Assembly: GCF_030064125.1 (NCBI RefSeq)
Contig: NZ_CP125957.1
Location: forward strand, 5,855,001 to 5,919,000
Length of the DNA stretch: 64,000 bases
Direction of reading: 5' to 3'
DNA from: Pseudomonas sp. G2-4
GTDB lineage: Bacteria; Pseudomonadota; Gammaproteobacteria; Pseudomonadales; Pseudomonadaceae
The first letter of the stretch is position 1, and the number at the start of each line of letters is the position of its first letter. Below the pieces are notes generated by a model, which was not told the origin of the DNA, ran no database searches, and saw only the letters and a program-made list of their open reading frames with translations. Made by a program: the position numbers and the translations under genes. Positions 43,951-51,900 of this stretch are shown here, piece by piece.

Positions 43951-44926
43951 TTTCTATTTCCCTTCCAAAATTATTCGGCGAACACTCTGCCAAGATATGA
44001 TCTTGCGAAAGTTTAAGCTTATTTCTTAATTCTTCAAAATTGGTTGTGCCAAAGTATATCGCCGGTCCAAGACTAGACAAGCCAACACATTTTGCTCCGA
44101 CACCTTGCAAGTAACCTTTGATCGTTTCTAGCGTATTTGCTTGTGCTGCCCACTCTGCTTTTTTCCATTGCGTTTTTTGGATTGCATTGATGGACGCGCA
44201 AAAGGTCAGATAATCGGCTTCTAATGCCGCACAGGCCATTCCCGAAACGGCATGATAGATTGACTCATGAACTGAGGACAATGGAATAGGACATGTTTTA
44301 TTGAAAAACTCGATTTCGTCTTTCGCAGATATTTTATTTGCGTTAGGAGGGATAATTACGCCAAAGCGCCAGTCGTCAGGCAACTTGATATTCAACAACT
44401 GAACTGGCTGGGTTGGAGGGTTTCTTCTAGCGGAAGATGGAGCGAGTCGAACACCTGTTGCTTTCACCCCAAAGTCGACGCTTAGCCCTCCGTGAAAATA
44501 GGTGTTTATCCCTACCCCTGAAGTGCCGCCTCGCCCAGAAGCAGAAATTAACTGTGCCTGGCTACTTTTATTTTCGTTGAAAATGCTTGCAGCCTCGGCG
44601 CACGCCAACTTTGACGCAGTTCCTGTACCAAACCCACTATGAGGCGGAGGGCCAGACAAAAACTTGATAGTTATTTTATGTGAGTAATTATTGACTGTAT
44701 AGAGTTCCTGCAAAAACCCTATCAAGGACTCTGCTTCAAATTTCGTCAACCCATCAGATCGCCTATCAATCACCCCAAACTCGGGGCTAATCGCGAACTC
44801 CATGATAGTATCGAAATCAGTTATACAAAACCCAACTCCTCCATTTTGCCTATAGCCCTGATCACTCATATCAAATAAGTTAACATGAAGCCGCGCCGGA
44901 GCAGATATCCTGATTGATCTAATCAT
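43943..44926 (-). CDS. beta-RFAP-synthase-like GHMP-family protein
   Basis: A 327-residue protein of the GHMP kinase superfamily that most resembles beta-ribofuranosylaminobenzene 5'-phosphate synthase: APARLHVNLFDMSDQGYRQN at 9-28, GGVGF, the GHMP loop PPPHSGFGTGTASKL (93-107) and GRGGTSGVGINTYFHGGLSV (131-150). RFAP synthase joins a 4-hydroxybenzoate-like acid to PRPP with loss of CO2 and PPi in methanopterin synthesis. A Pseudomonas has no methanopterin pathway, so this homologue should act on another acceptor. It overlaps both neighbours by 8 bp. Confidence 0.8.
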   Translation of the reverse strand: MIRSIRISAPARLHVNLFDMSDQGYRQNGGVGFCITDFDTIMEFAISPEFGVIDRRSDGLTKFEAESLIGFLQELYTVNNYSHKITIKFLSGPPPHSGFGTGTASKLACAEAASIFNENKSSQAQLISASGRGGTSGVGINTYFHGGLSVDFGVKATGVRLAPSSARRNPPTQPVQLLNIKLPDDWRFGVIIPPNANKISAKDEIEFFNKTCPIPLSSVHESIYHAVSGMACAALEADYLTFCASINAIQKTQWKKAEWAAQANTLETIKGYLQGVGAKCVGLSSLGPAIYFGTTNFEELRNKLKLSQDHILAECSPNNFGREIEID

Positions 44927-45644
44927 ATTTTTCTGACGCGTTTTTCAATGTTTCATTGATATAATTTAAGTATGGCTTGATAAATAAACCATCCTTATCA
45001 AAGGCAATTGTTGGCGTCTCTTTGCTGCTAATATTCTTAAAAATTGGCCCTACCAAACAGCGAGAACCCGCGAGAAAAATGCTATGCGACGGCTCGAAGT
45101 CGTAGTAGTAAATCTTAAACTTCTCTGGATAGCCCTTCGTTATTCTTTCTGCTTTTTGTAATGTCTTGTTTTTAAAGTCAGATAAATTTGGCTCTTCCAA
45201 ATATGATATCTTCGGAAGCAAAAGCTTTACTTCAACGCCTCGCGCCAGTGCCTCTAAAAGATCTTGGGACTTTTCCACATCGGAGTTCGCAAAATCATCT
45301 AACAGCCGATTACAAGTAACTCCAACTACTATAATTTGATCACCAACACTGGTGCCTTTTATTAGCTCTCGATAATACTCAGCATCTTTTCTGTTAGCTA
45401 AGAACTCGATTAGACCGTGTCTTTTGTATTCAGATAGGGTTCTTTGCTCTAAATACTGGGTGAGAAATTGAAGTGAAGCTATCACCAAACCTGAGATTAA
45501 ACCGCTTAACACCCCAATAAATCGCCCATCTGCTTTTTCATTGGTGTTATACAACACTACACCCGAAATTATAGTGGCAAGTATGAGCAATGCAAAGTAA
45601 GCACGCGGCGCACGAACGACAAAGTTGAGATTTAGCATTTTCAT
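44919..45644 (-). CDS. two-TM protein with phospholipase-D-like domain
   Basis: A 241-residue protein. Two membrane helices near the N-terminus (AYFALLILATIISGVVLY; FIGVLSGLISGLVIASLQFL) anchor a cytoplasmic domain with PLD-like features: QIIVVGVTCNRLLDDF, RGVEVKLLLP and HSIFLAGSRCLVGPIF near 193-208. The His of the HxK motif is present but the Lys is not, so activity may be lost or altered. It overlaps the methylase by 4 bp and the GHMP gene by 8 bp. It could be a membrane-bound sensor or effector. Confidence 0.65.
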   Translation of the reverse strand: MKMLNLNFVVRAPRAYFALLILATIISGVVLYNTNEKADGRFIGVLSGLISGLVIASLQFLTQYLEQRTLSEYKRHGLIEFLANRKDAEYYRELIKGTSVGDQIIVVGVTCNRLLDDFANSDVEKSQDLLEALARGVEVKLLLPKISYLEEPNLSDFKNKTLQKAERITKGYPEKFKIYYYDFEPSHSIFLAGSRCLVGPIFKNISSKETPTIAFDKDGLFIKPYLNYINETLKNASEKYD

Positions 45645-46849
45645 CTCGGAATCCCTATGATGATGACTTCCTTTTTAGGTTTCTTACTTAACGCATGCGG
45701 CATGTCGTGCTCAAGCAAAGTTGTCTTCTTGAACTGTGACGAGAAGAAATCACTTATCTCCTGAATGCTCGGAAATGCATCATGCACATAGGACAGACAA
45801 ACAATAGACTTATTGTGCTTCTCTACTAACTCAAAGAGACTATCTTTAAAACAACTCTTAGTATTCCACTTCAACATAACTTCCGGGCTAGGGATGGGGA
45901 AATTCTTTTTTGATCGGTCAATCCGCTCATCCCAATGCTTCGGCTGGCAAATACCTTCAAGAAAATGGTATCTATCCATATAAGAAATATCTTGTTTTTT
46001 CTGTGGCACATAAGGCGGATCTAAATAAACAAAGTCGTAAATATTCGGAATTTCAATTGCGTCTGTGCAGGGCAAAATTACGGGGGAAAACTCAGACACC
46101 CATCGTGTTTTTTGAATCTCACCGAGCGCTCGACTCATCAAAACGGGGAAAGGCTTCTCCCAAGTAGCCCAATTTCCGAATTTTGTGTCTTTATTGTTAT
46201 TCTCTCTTATATATAAATTTTTCCGATGAAACAGATTGAACGGTCTCTTTTGCAAACAAGCTTGCATTAAGCAATATAATATCTCGGACTTCTTGATGGG
46301 GTCCTCAATTCCTGACAAGCCTCTTATTGCGCCATCAAGCCACTGATTTTCGCTATCAGTATAATAAATACCTTCATAATTTTTCGATATAAAACCGCGC
46401 TCTGGCACTACACTGCCAATGAACCTGTCAAATTCTTTATTTGTTATCGAACAAGGCTTATTAGAAAGAAGAGCCAAGGCTATAGTGCGGTTCGACTCCA
46501 ATATGTCGTTGTATGTTACTTTCTTATTAAGATGCTTTAAGACGAGAGACACCGTAGACGTTCCACCAAACACGTCTATCGCCGTCTTAAAATCATATTT
46601 CTTAAATTCATCCAGCAGCCACTCAGTCAACCTACGCTTACTACCGTAGTACCTTGTCTGTGGAAGGTAAACTTTATCTCTCACCGGCGTCAGCACCGCA
46701 TCAAGAGCTTCTGCCATTACAACTTGTGAGGTGTTGATTTTTTGTTCGGCAGGGGAATCAATTTTAAGAGATCGACTTTCTTGGGAGCACCAATCTTCTT
46801 GAGCGGTAGAACTTGGTTGATTTGTGTCCAATTGACGGGGATCTAACAT
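45641..46849 (-). CDS. D12-class DNA N6-adenine methyltransferase (Dam-like)
   Basis: A 402-residue DNA adenine methylase of the MethyltransfD12 type. N-terminal QTRYYGSKRRLTEWLLDEF (65-83), SAM motif I region DVFGGTSTVSLVL (92-104), DIL in VTYNDILESN, and catalytic motif IV DPPY (277-280, FVYLDPPYVPQ) are all present. ATG 46849 has GGAG six bases upstream; a TTG at 46972 is open but less likely. A full restriction enzyme is not adjacent. It is the first gene of a four-gene coupled operon, with a non-native N-terminal extension of about 60 residues. Confidence 0.86.
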   Translation of the reverse strand: MLDPRQLDTNQPSSTAQEDWCSQESRSLKIDSPAEQKINTSQVVMAEALDAVLTPVRDKVYLPQTRYYGSKRRLTEWLLDEFKKYDFKTAIDVFGGTSTVSLVLKHLNKKVTYNDILESNRTIALALLSNKPCSITNKEFDRFIGSVVPERGFISKNYEGIYYTDSENQWLDGAIRGLSGIEDPIKKSEILYCLMQACLQKRPFNLFHRKNLYIRENNNKDTKFGNWATWEKPFPVLMSRALGEIQKTRWVSEFSPVILPCTDAIEIPNIYDFVYLDPPYVPQKKQDISYMDRYHFLEGICQPKHWDERIDRSKKNFPIPSPEVMLKWNTKSCFKDSLFELVEKHNKSIVCLSYVHDAFPSIQEISDFFSSQFKKTTLLEHDMPHALSKKPKKEVIIIGIPR

Positions 46850-47462
46850 TTGGCGCTCCGGACTTGGATCTTTTTTTAGTTTGCGAGTGCCAAGATGTTT
46901 TGGTCTTTCACAACAATTGAAAATTCGCAGATGAAATAATAGGCTTTCAAATCGCTCGATGCGGGAGGACAACCGCTGGGCGTTTTCTGGTCGATTTTTC
47001 TACGATTATTCGACCGGGAAACGCCAGCGCGCCATCCTACCACTCCCCCTTTTTCTCGCTAAGACTATCATTGCCCCTCGTCGCCAGCAGATCCCGATGC
47101 CCTGCAATAATGTATGTATTCCTTCGAGAACGACCACATCTATCTGAGGAGGCAAGCGCGCCCTCATTTCCCCGGCATCTAGACGTCAGCGCACGGCGTC
47201 TGCCTCACCCGAGGCTCAATGGTACGCTTCCTGTCATGAGCGTATTTCACCAGATTAGGTCACCTTTTTCAGCGATTCACCTCGATTTCTTTGCAAAAAA
47301 ATCAAACCATAATCTCCCGTCTAATAGGAGTTTCCTGGCTGACTGACGGCTTCAACATCGCCCGCTCAGGATATCCAGTCCAGATCAATCTGGATCGAAA
47401 GATGATCCATTGCTTACTCTGCCGACACTATTATCGTCACCCAAACGCACGCCCCCTACCGC
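46850..47462. other. intergenic upstream of the methylase operon
   Basis: About 610 bp with no supported gene; it should contain the promoter of the 46849-42283 operon. No repeat was recognised. Confidence 0.4.
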
Positions 47463-47726
47463 TCACGTTCTGTCCAAGCATCGCTCCATTGGGTTTGAGC
47501 GCAAGTTGCACATGCGCAGGGTCTCACTCATTACGTGGCCGTCCTCCATGCCACCCATAAGGCTCAGGAGCTGTTTTTGGGTCATGCCGGATTCTAGCTC
47601 AACTTCAACGTCCGGAAACGTCCCATCGGGGATTATGGTGACTCGTACCAATGCTCCCATCCTGCTGGAACCGAGCAGGTCCAGTACGTCTGCCAAGCAA
47701 TCTGCACGGAAAGAAAATGTGTTCAT
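47463..47726 (-). CDS. small hypothetical protein at the right end of the island
   Basis: An 87-residue protein (MNTFSFRADCLADVLDLLGS) starting at ATG 47726 with AGGGGTG seven bases ahead. A beta-strand-rich centre (ALVRVTIIPDGTFPDVEVEL) and helix (GMTQKQLLSLMGGMEDG) suggest a small folded domain. No family recognised. It is the last gene before the island end. Confidence 0.55.
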   Translation of the reverse strand: MNTFSFRADCLADVLDLLGSSRMGALVRVTIIPDGTFPDVEVELESGMTQKQLLSLMGGMEDGHVMSETLRMCNLRSNPMERCLDRT

Positions 47727-47926
47727 GGTAATCACCCCTAAAATTGACAGACCTGTTCACTTGGCTAAGCTATAAACAGGTTCATTATCCGATCCTCTCC
47801 GCCCCACATAAGATCTCGTTGCTAGATCCACCATGCCTCTCGCAAGCACGCACCTAGTCAAAGACCTCAGATTGAATCCTCTTAGAAACAGCAGATATAG
47901 ATCAGTGAATTTGATACTGAATCAGG
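47727..47926. other. gene-poor right tail of the island
   Basis: A gene-free tail, moderately AT-rich, between the last cargo gene and the right attachment core, in the place of the GInt AT-rich 3' end. It holds the inverted pair ACCTGTT (47751) / AACAGGT (47775), which may bind an island protein. Confidence 0.5.
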
Positions 47927-47945
47927 CTTGTCTGGAAAATCACCG
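47927..47945. other. right attachment site (attR core)
   Basis: CTTGTCTGGAAAA (47927-47939) is inverse to the left arm at 13141 and runs into ATCACCG (47939-47945), the repeat shared with the left end. chaA coding sequence resumes immediately. Confidence 0.8.
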
Positions 47946-48261
47946 CCGAGTAGATCGTGTCCCGCACCAGGGTCGGCGACGCTTCGTTGCTCATCATGAT
48001 CGCCAGGATCACCACTTCTACCAGCACCGCCGACAAGGTCAGGATCATGGTGCCGTAAGGATCACCGACTTTTTCCGCGAGCAGTTCAGCGTGATGGGCC
48101 ACGCGCATGGAGGCCGCGACAATAAAACCGATCAGCACCAAGCCGCTGATTAATGCCACCAGTTGCCCATTGCCTAATAGCCAGTGTTCCAACGGGTAGG
48201 CAACGAGCGCGGCGATCAGCGCCAGCAACAGCAGTTTTTCTTGCTTGATCAAAGTGAGCAT
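47939..48261 (-). pseudogene. chaA: calcium/sodium:proton antiporter, N-terminal part (split by island)
   Basis: ATG 48261 opens MLTLIKQEKLLLLALIAALV and about 107 native residues of a ChaA-type antiporter, with the first cation repeat visible as GTMILTLSAVLVEVVILAIM. After TIYSAV the frame enters the island and stops at 47902 with 12 foreign residues. The remainder is at 12365-13133. E. coli ChaA has 366 residues; the joined gene here gives 363. Confidence 0.93.
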
Positions 48262-48390
48262 CGCGGGCCTGTCAGCGAGGATAGGGTCATGAGCTACAGA
48301 CTGTAGGAGGTGGCGAACGTTTCGTTCGGTGTGATGCACCAGACAGCGGCGAGTGGGTGGCAGGCGCACCTTAATCGATCTCAGGGGCCT

Positions 48391-48456
48391 CATCGCGAGC
48401 AAGCTCGCTCCCACAGTTGTGCATGGCCTTTGTGGGAGCGAGCTTGCTCGCGATGG
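48391..48456. repeat. REP doublet (inverted pair)
   Basis: CATCGCGAGCAAGCTCGCTC at 48391 and the inverted copy ending CGATGG at 48456, between divergent chaA and the BMP-family gene. It is the first REP after the island. Confidence 0.92.
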
Positions 48457-48552
48457 CTGCCCCGAAAAGATCGCAGATTTTGTTGTCCTGTTGGTCAGCA
48501 TTTTGCATTGGTGCTGCACAGCCAACCTCACAACAAAATGGAGTTCGAGTTC

Positions 48553-49635
48553 ATGCACAAACGCCCCTTGAAGAAGTTGCTTTGCGCCGTCGCCACCGTC
48601 GTCGGCCTGGGCGCCGGCTTGAATGCCAGCGCCGCTGATCCGCTGAAGGTCGGCTTCGTCTATATCGGCCCGATCGGCGACCACGGCTGGACCTATCAGC
48701 ACGAACAAGGGCGCAAGGAATTGGCGGCGAAATTCGGCGACCGGATCACCACCAACTACGTGGAAAACGTTCCTGAAGGAGCGGACGCCGAGCGGGTGAT
48801 CCGCAACATGGCCAAGGACAACTACGACCTGATCTTCACCACCTCCTTTGGCTACATGAACCCGACACTAAAAGTCGCCAAGCAATTTCCCAAGGTGATC
48901 TTCGAGCACGCTACCGGTTACAAACAGGACAAGAACCTGGGCACCTACCTGGCTCGCACTTACGAGGGTCGCTACGTAGGCGGTTTCCTCGCGGCCAAGA
49001 TGACCAAGACCAAGAAGGTCGGCTACGTCGCGTCCTTTCCGATCCCGGAAGTCATCCGCGATATCAACGCCATCCAACTGGCCCTGAACAAATACAATCC
49101 GGGCACCGAGATCAAGGTGGTGTGGGTCAACTCCTGGTTCGACCCGGGCAAGGAAGCCGACGCCGCCAACGCACTGATCGACCAGGGCGTGGATGTGGTG
49201 TTCCAGCACACCGACAGCCCCGCGCCGATCCAGACCGCCGAGCGACGCGGCGTCTATGCGGTCGGCTACGCTTCGGACATGGCCCACTTCGGCCCCAAGG
49301 CCGTGCTGACCTCCATCGTCAATGACTGGGGCCCGCATTACATCCAGGCCACCCAAAGCGTGCTCGACCACAACTGGAAATCCCAGGATTACTGGGGCGG
49401 CCTGAAGGAAGGCACGGTGAAACTGCCGATCAGCGACCTGGTGCCAGCAGCGGTCAAGGGCGAAGCCGAGCAGATCATTGCCGACATCGAGAGCGGCGCG
49501 TTTCATCCGTTCACCGGGCCGATCAAGGACCAGGCCGGCGTCGAGAAAATCCCGGCAGGCGCGAGCGCCACCAACGCGGAACTGGCGTCGATGAATTATT
49601 ACGTCGAAGGCATGAAGGCTGAGATTCCCAAATAG
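48553..49635 (+). CDS. BMP-family substrate-binding lipoprotein-like protein (nucleoside/purine ABC importer)
   Basis: A 360-residue periplasmic binding protein of the BMP/PnrA (Med) family. A signal peptide covers residues 1-27 (KKLLCAVATVVGLGAGLNAS, then AADPL); no lipobox cysteine is seen. The mature part begins LKVGFVYIGPIGDHGWTYQH and has YVENVPEGADAERV and GRYVGGFLAAKMTKT. ATG 48553 was chosen; the frame upstream runs through REP sequence. It should deliver purine bases or nucleosides to the transporter at 5402-9000. The island and four other genes separate the two. Confidence 0.9.
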   Translation: MHKRPLKKLLCAVATVVGLGAGLNASAADPLKVGFVYIGPIGDHGWTYQHEQGRKELAAKFGDRITTNYVENVPEGADAERVIRNMAKDNYDLIFTTSFGYMNPTLKVAKQFPKVIFEHATGYKQDKNLGTYLARTYEGRYVGGFLAAKMTKTKKVGYVASFPIPEVIRDINAIQLALNKYNPGTEIKVVWVNSWFDPGKEADAANALIDQGVDVVFQHTDSPAPIQTAERRGVYAVGYASDMAHFGPKAVLTSIVNDWGPHYIQATQSVLDHNWKSQDYWGGLKEGTVKLPISDLVPAAVKGEAEQIIADIESGAFHPFTGPIKDQAGVEKIPAGASATNAELASMNYYVEGMKAEIPK

Positions 49636-49660
49636 TCCCCATACCCAACCCAAAACCTAT

Positions 49661-49750
49661 TGTGGGAGCGAGCTTGCTCGCGATTGCGGATTGACATTCA
49701 ATATCTGTATTGGCTGACCCACCGCGATCGCGAGCAAGCTCGCTCCCACA
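49661..49750. repeat. REP doublet (inverted pair)
   Basis: TGTGGGAGCGAGCTTGCTCG at 49661 and its inverted copy ending at 49750, just before the oxygenase gene. Confidence 0.93.
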
Positions 49751-49781
49751 TGGGGCTCCTATTTCAAGCCAGGAAAGCCGC

Positions 49782-50747
49782 ATGAACAGCCTTCCCATCA
49801 TCGACATCAGCCCGCTCTACACAGACGACTCCAACGCCTGGCAATCCGTCGCCGGGCAGATCGACCAGGCCTGCCGCCAGTGGGGCTTTTTCTATATCAA
49901 AGGTCATCCCATCAGCGCCGCGCGTATCGCCGAAGTCCTGGACCACGCCCAACGCTTCTTCGCCCTGCCCGTCGAAGAGAAACTCAAGATCGACATCACC
50001 CAGACCCGCCACCACCGCGGCTACGGCGCCGTCGCCACCGAACAACTGGACCCGACCAAGCCCAGCGACCTGAAGGAAACCTTCGACATGGGCCTGCACT
50101 TGCCGGCCGATCACCCTGAAGTACTCGCGGAAAAACCGCTGCGCGGCCCCAACCGGCACCCGAACCTGCCAGGCTGGCAAAGCTTGATGGAGCAGCATTA
50201 CCGCGACATGCAGGCCCTTGCCCAAACACTGCTACGGGCCATGACGTTGGCCCTTGGCATCGAGCGAGACTTCTTCGACACGCGCTTCAATGACCCGGTC
50301 AGCGTGCTGCGTTTGATCCACTACCCGCCACGCCAGACCGCCAGTAGCGCCGAGCAACAAGGTGCCGGCGCCCATACCGACTACGGTTGCATCACCCTGC
50401 TCTACCAGGACGCCGCCGGCGGCCTGCAAGTGCGTAACGTCAATGGGCAATGGATCGACGCGCCGCCCATGGAAGGCACGTTCGTGGTCAACCTCGGCGA
50501 CATGATGGCGCGCTGGAGCAACGACCGTTACCTTTCCACGCCGCACCGGGTGATCAGTCCGCTGGGGGTGGACCGTTATTCGATGCCGTTCTTTGCCGAG
50601 CCGCACCCCGACACGCTGATCCAGTGCCTGCCCGGTTGCCAGGATGACCTGCACCCGCCGAAGTACCCGACCACCACCTGCGCCGAATTCCTGCTGTCGC
50701 GCTTCGCCGACACCTATGCTTACCGGCGGGAACCGCAAGCGCTGTAG
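49782..50747 (+). CDS. 2-oxoglutarate/Fe(II)-dependent oxygenase (isopenicillin N synthase family)
   Basis: A 321-residue non-heme iron oxygenase. N-terminal LPIIDISPLY and WGFFYIKGHPI are family hallmarks; iron ligands are H and D in GAHTDYGCITLL (near 197-199) and H in STPHRVISP (near 254), and RYSMPFF supplies the 2-oxoglutarate Arg. ATG 49782 has AGGA upstream. In Pseudomonas this gene sits among purine salvage genes (as PA0147), so oxidation of a purine-derived compound such as xanthine is possible but not shown. Confidence 0.86.
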   Translation: MNSLPIIDISPLYTDDSNAWQSVAGQIDQACRQWGFFYIKGHPISAARIAEVLDHAQRFFALPVEEKLKIDITQTRHHRGYGAVATEQLDPTKPSDLKETFDMGLHLPADHPEVLAEKPLRGPNRHPNLPGWQSLMEQHYRDMQALAQTLLRAMTLALGIERDFFDTRFNDPVSVLRLIHYPPRQTASSAEQQGAGAHTDYGCITLLYQDAAGGLQVRNVNGQWIDAPPMEGTFVVNLGDMMARWSNDRYLSTPHRVISPLGVDRYSMPFFAEPHPDTLIQCLPGCQDDLHPPKYPTTTCAEFLLSRFADTYAYRREPQAL

Positions 50748-50820
50748 TCGATCAGCCGGTCAGGTTTTACCAGACATTGCGGCCGGCCCCTGTAGAATGC
50801 CGCCATTGATTCGCTGATGA

Positions 50821-51783
<963 letters not shown>

Positions 51784-51799
51784 GCCTCACAACCAACCC

Positions 51800-51889
51800 T
51801 GTGGGAGCGAGCTTGCTCGCGATGACGGAATGACATTCAACATTGATGTCGACAGATACACCGCTATCGCGAGCAAGCTCGCTCCCACA
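51800..51889. repeat. REP doublet (inverted pair)
   Basis: TGTGGGAGCGAGCTTGCTCG at 51800 and its inverted copy ending at 51889, between convergent add and the MFS gene. Confidence 0.93.
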
Positions 51890-51900
51890 GGAAACCGTGT

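Larger units (their letters stand above)
13134..47945. mobile_element. GInt-type genomic island integrated in chaA
   Basis: A segment of about 34.8 kb splits chaA and is bounded by ATCACCG on both sides. Its left end carries a four-gene recombinase operon (13288-19570) reading inward. The middle is mixed cargo of lower G+C than the flanks, and the right end is a gene-poor tail. That tripartite plan matches GInts, described for the phaseolotoxin island and relatives, where ginABCD encodes three integrase-like proteins and one small protein. No conjugation, replication or phage structural genes were seen. No REP doublet occurs inside, although eight occur in the 29 kb of flanking DNA. Confidence 0.88.

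Noticed and set aside
45641..46849. Type II restriction-modification system
   Set aside because: No endonuclease-like gene accompanies the methylase; the coupled genes are nucleotide and membrane proteins.
13134..47945. Prophage or conjugative element (ICE)
   Set aside because: No capsid, tail, terminase, relaxase, mating-pair or replication genes were found, and integration is in a protein gene, not a tRNA.
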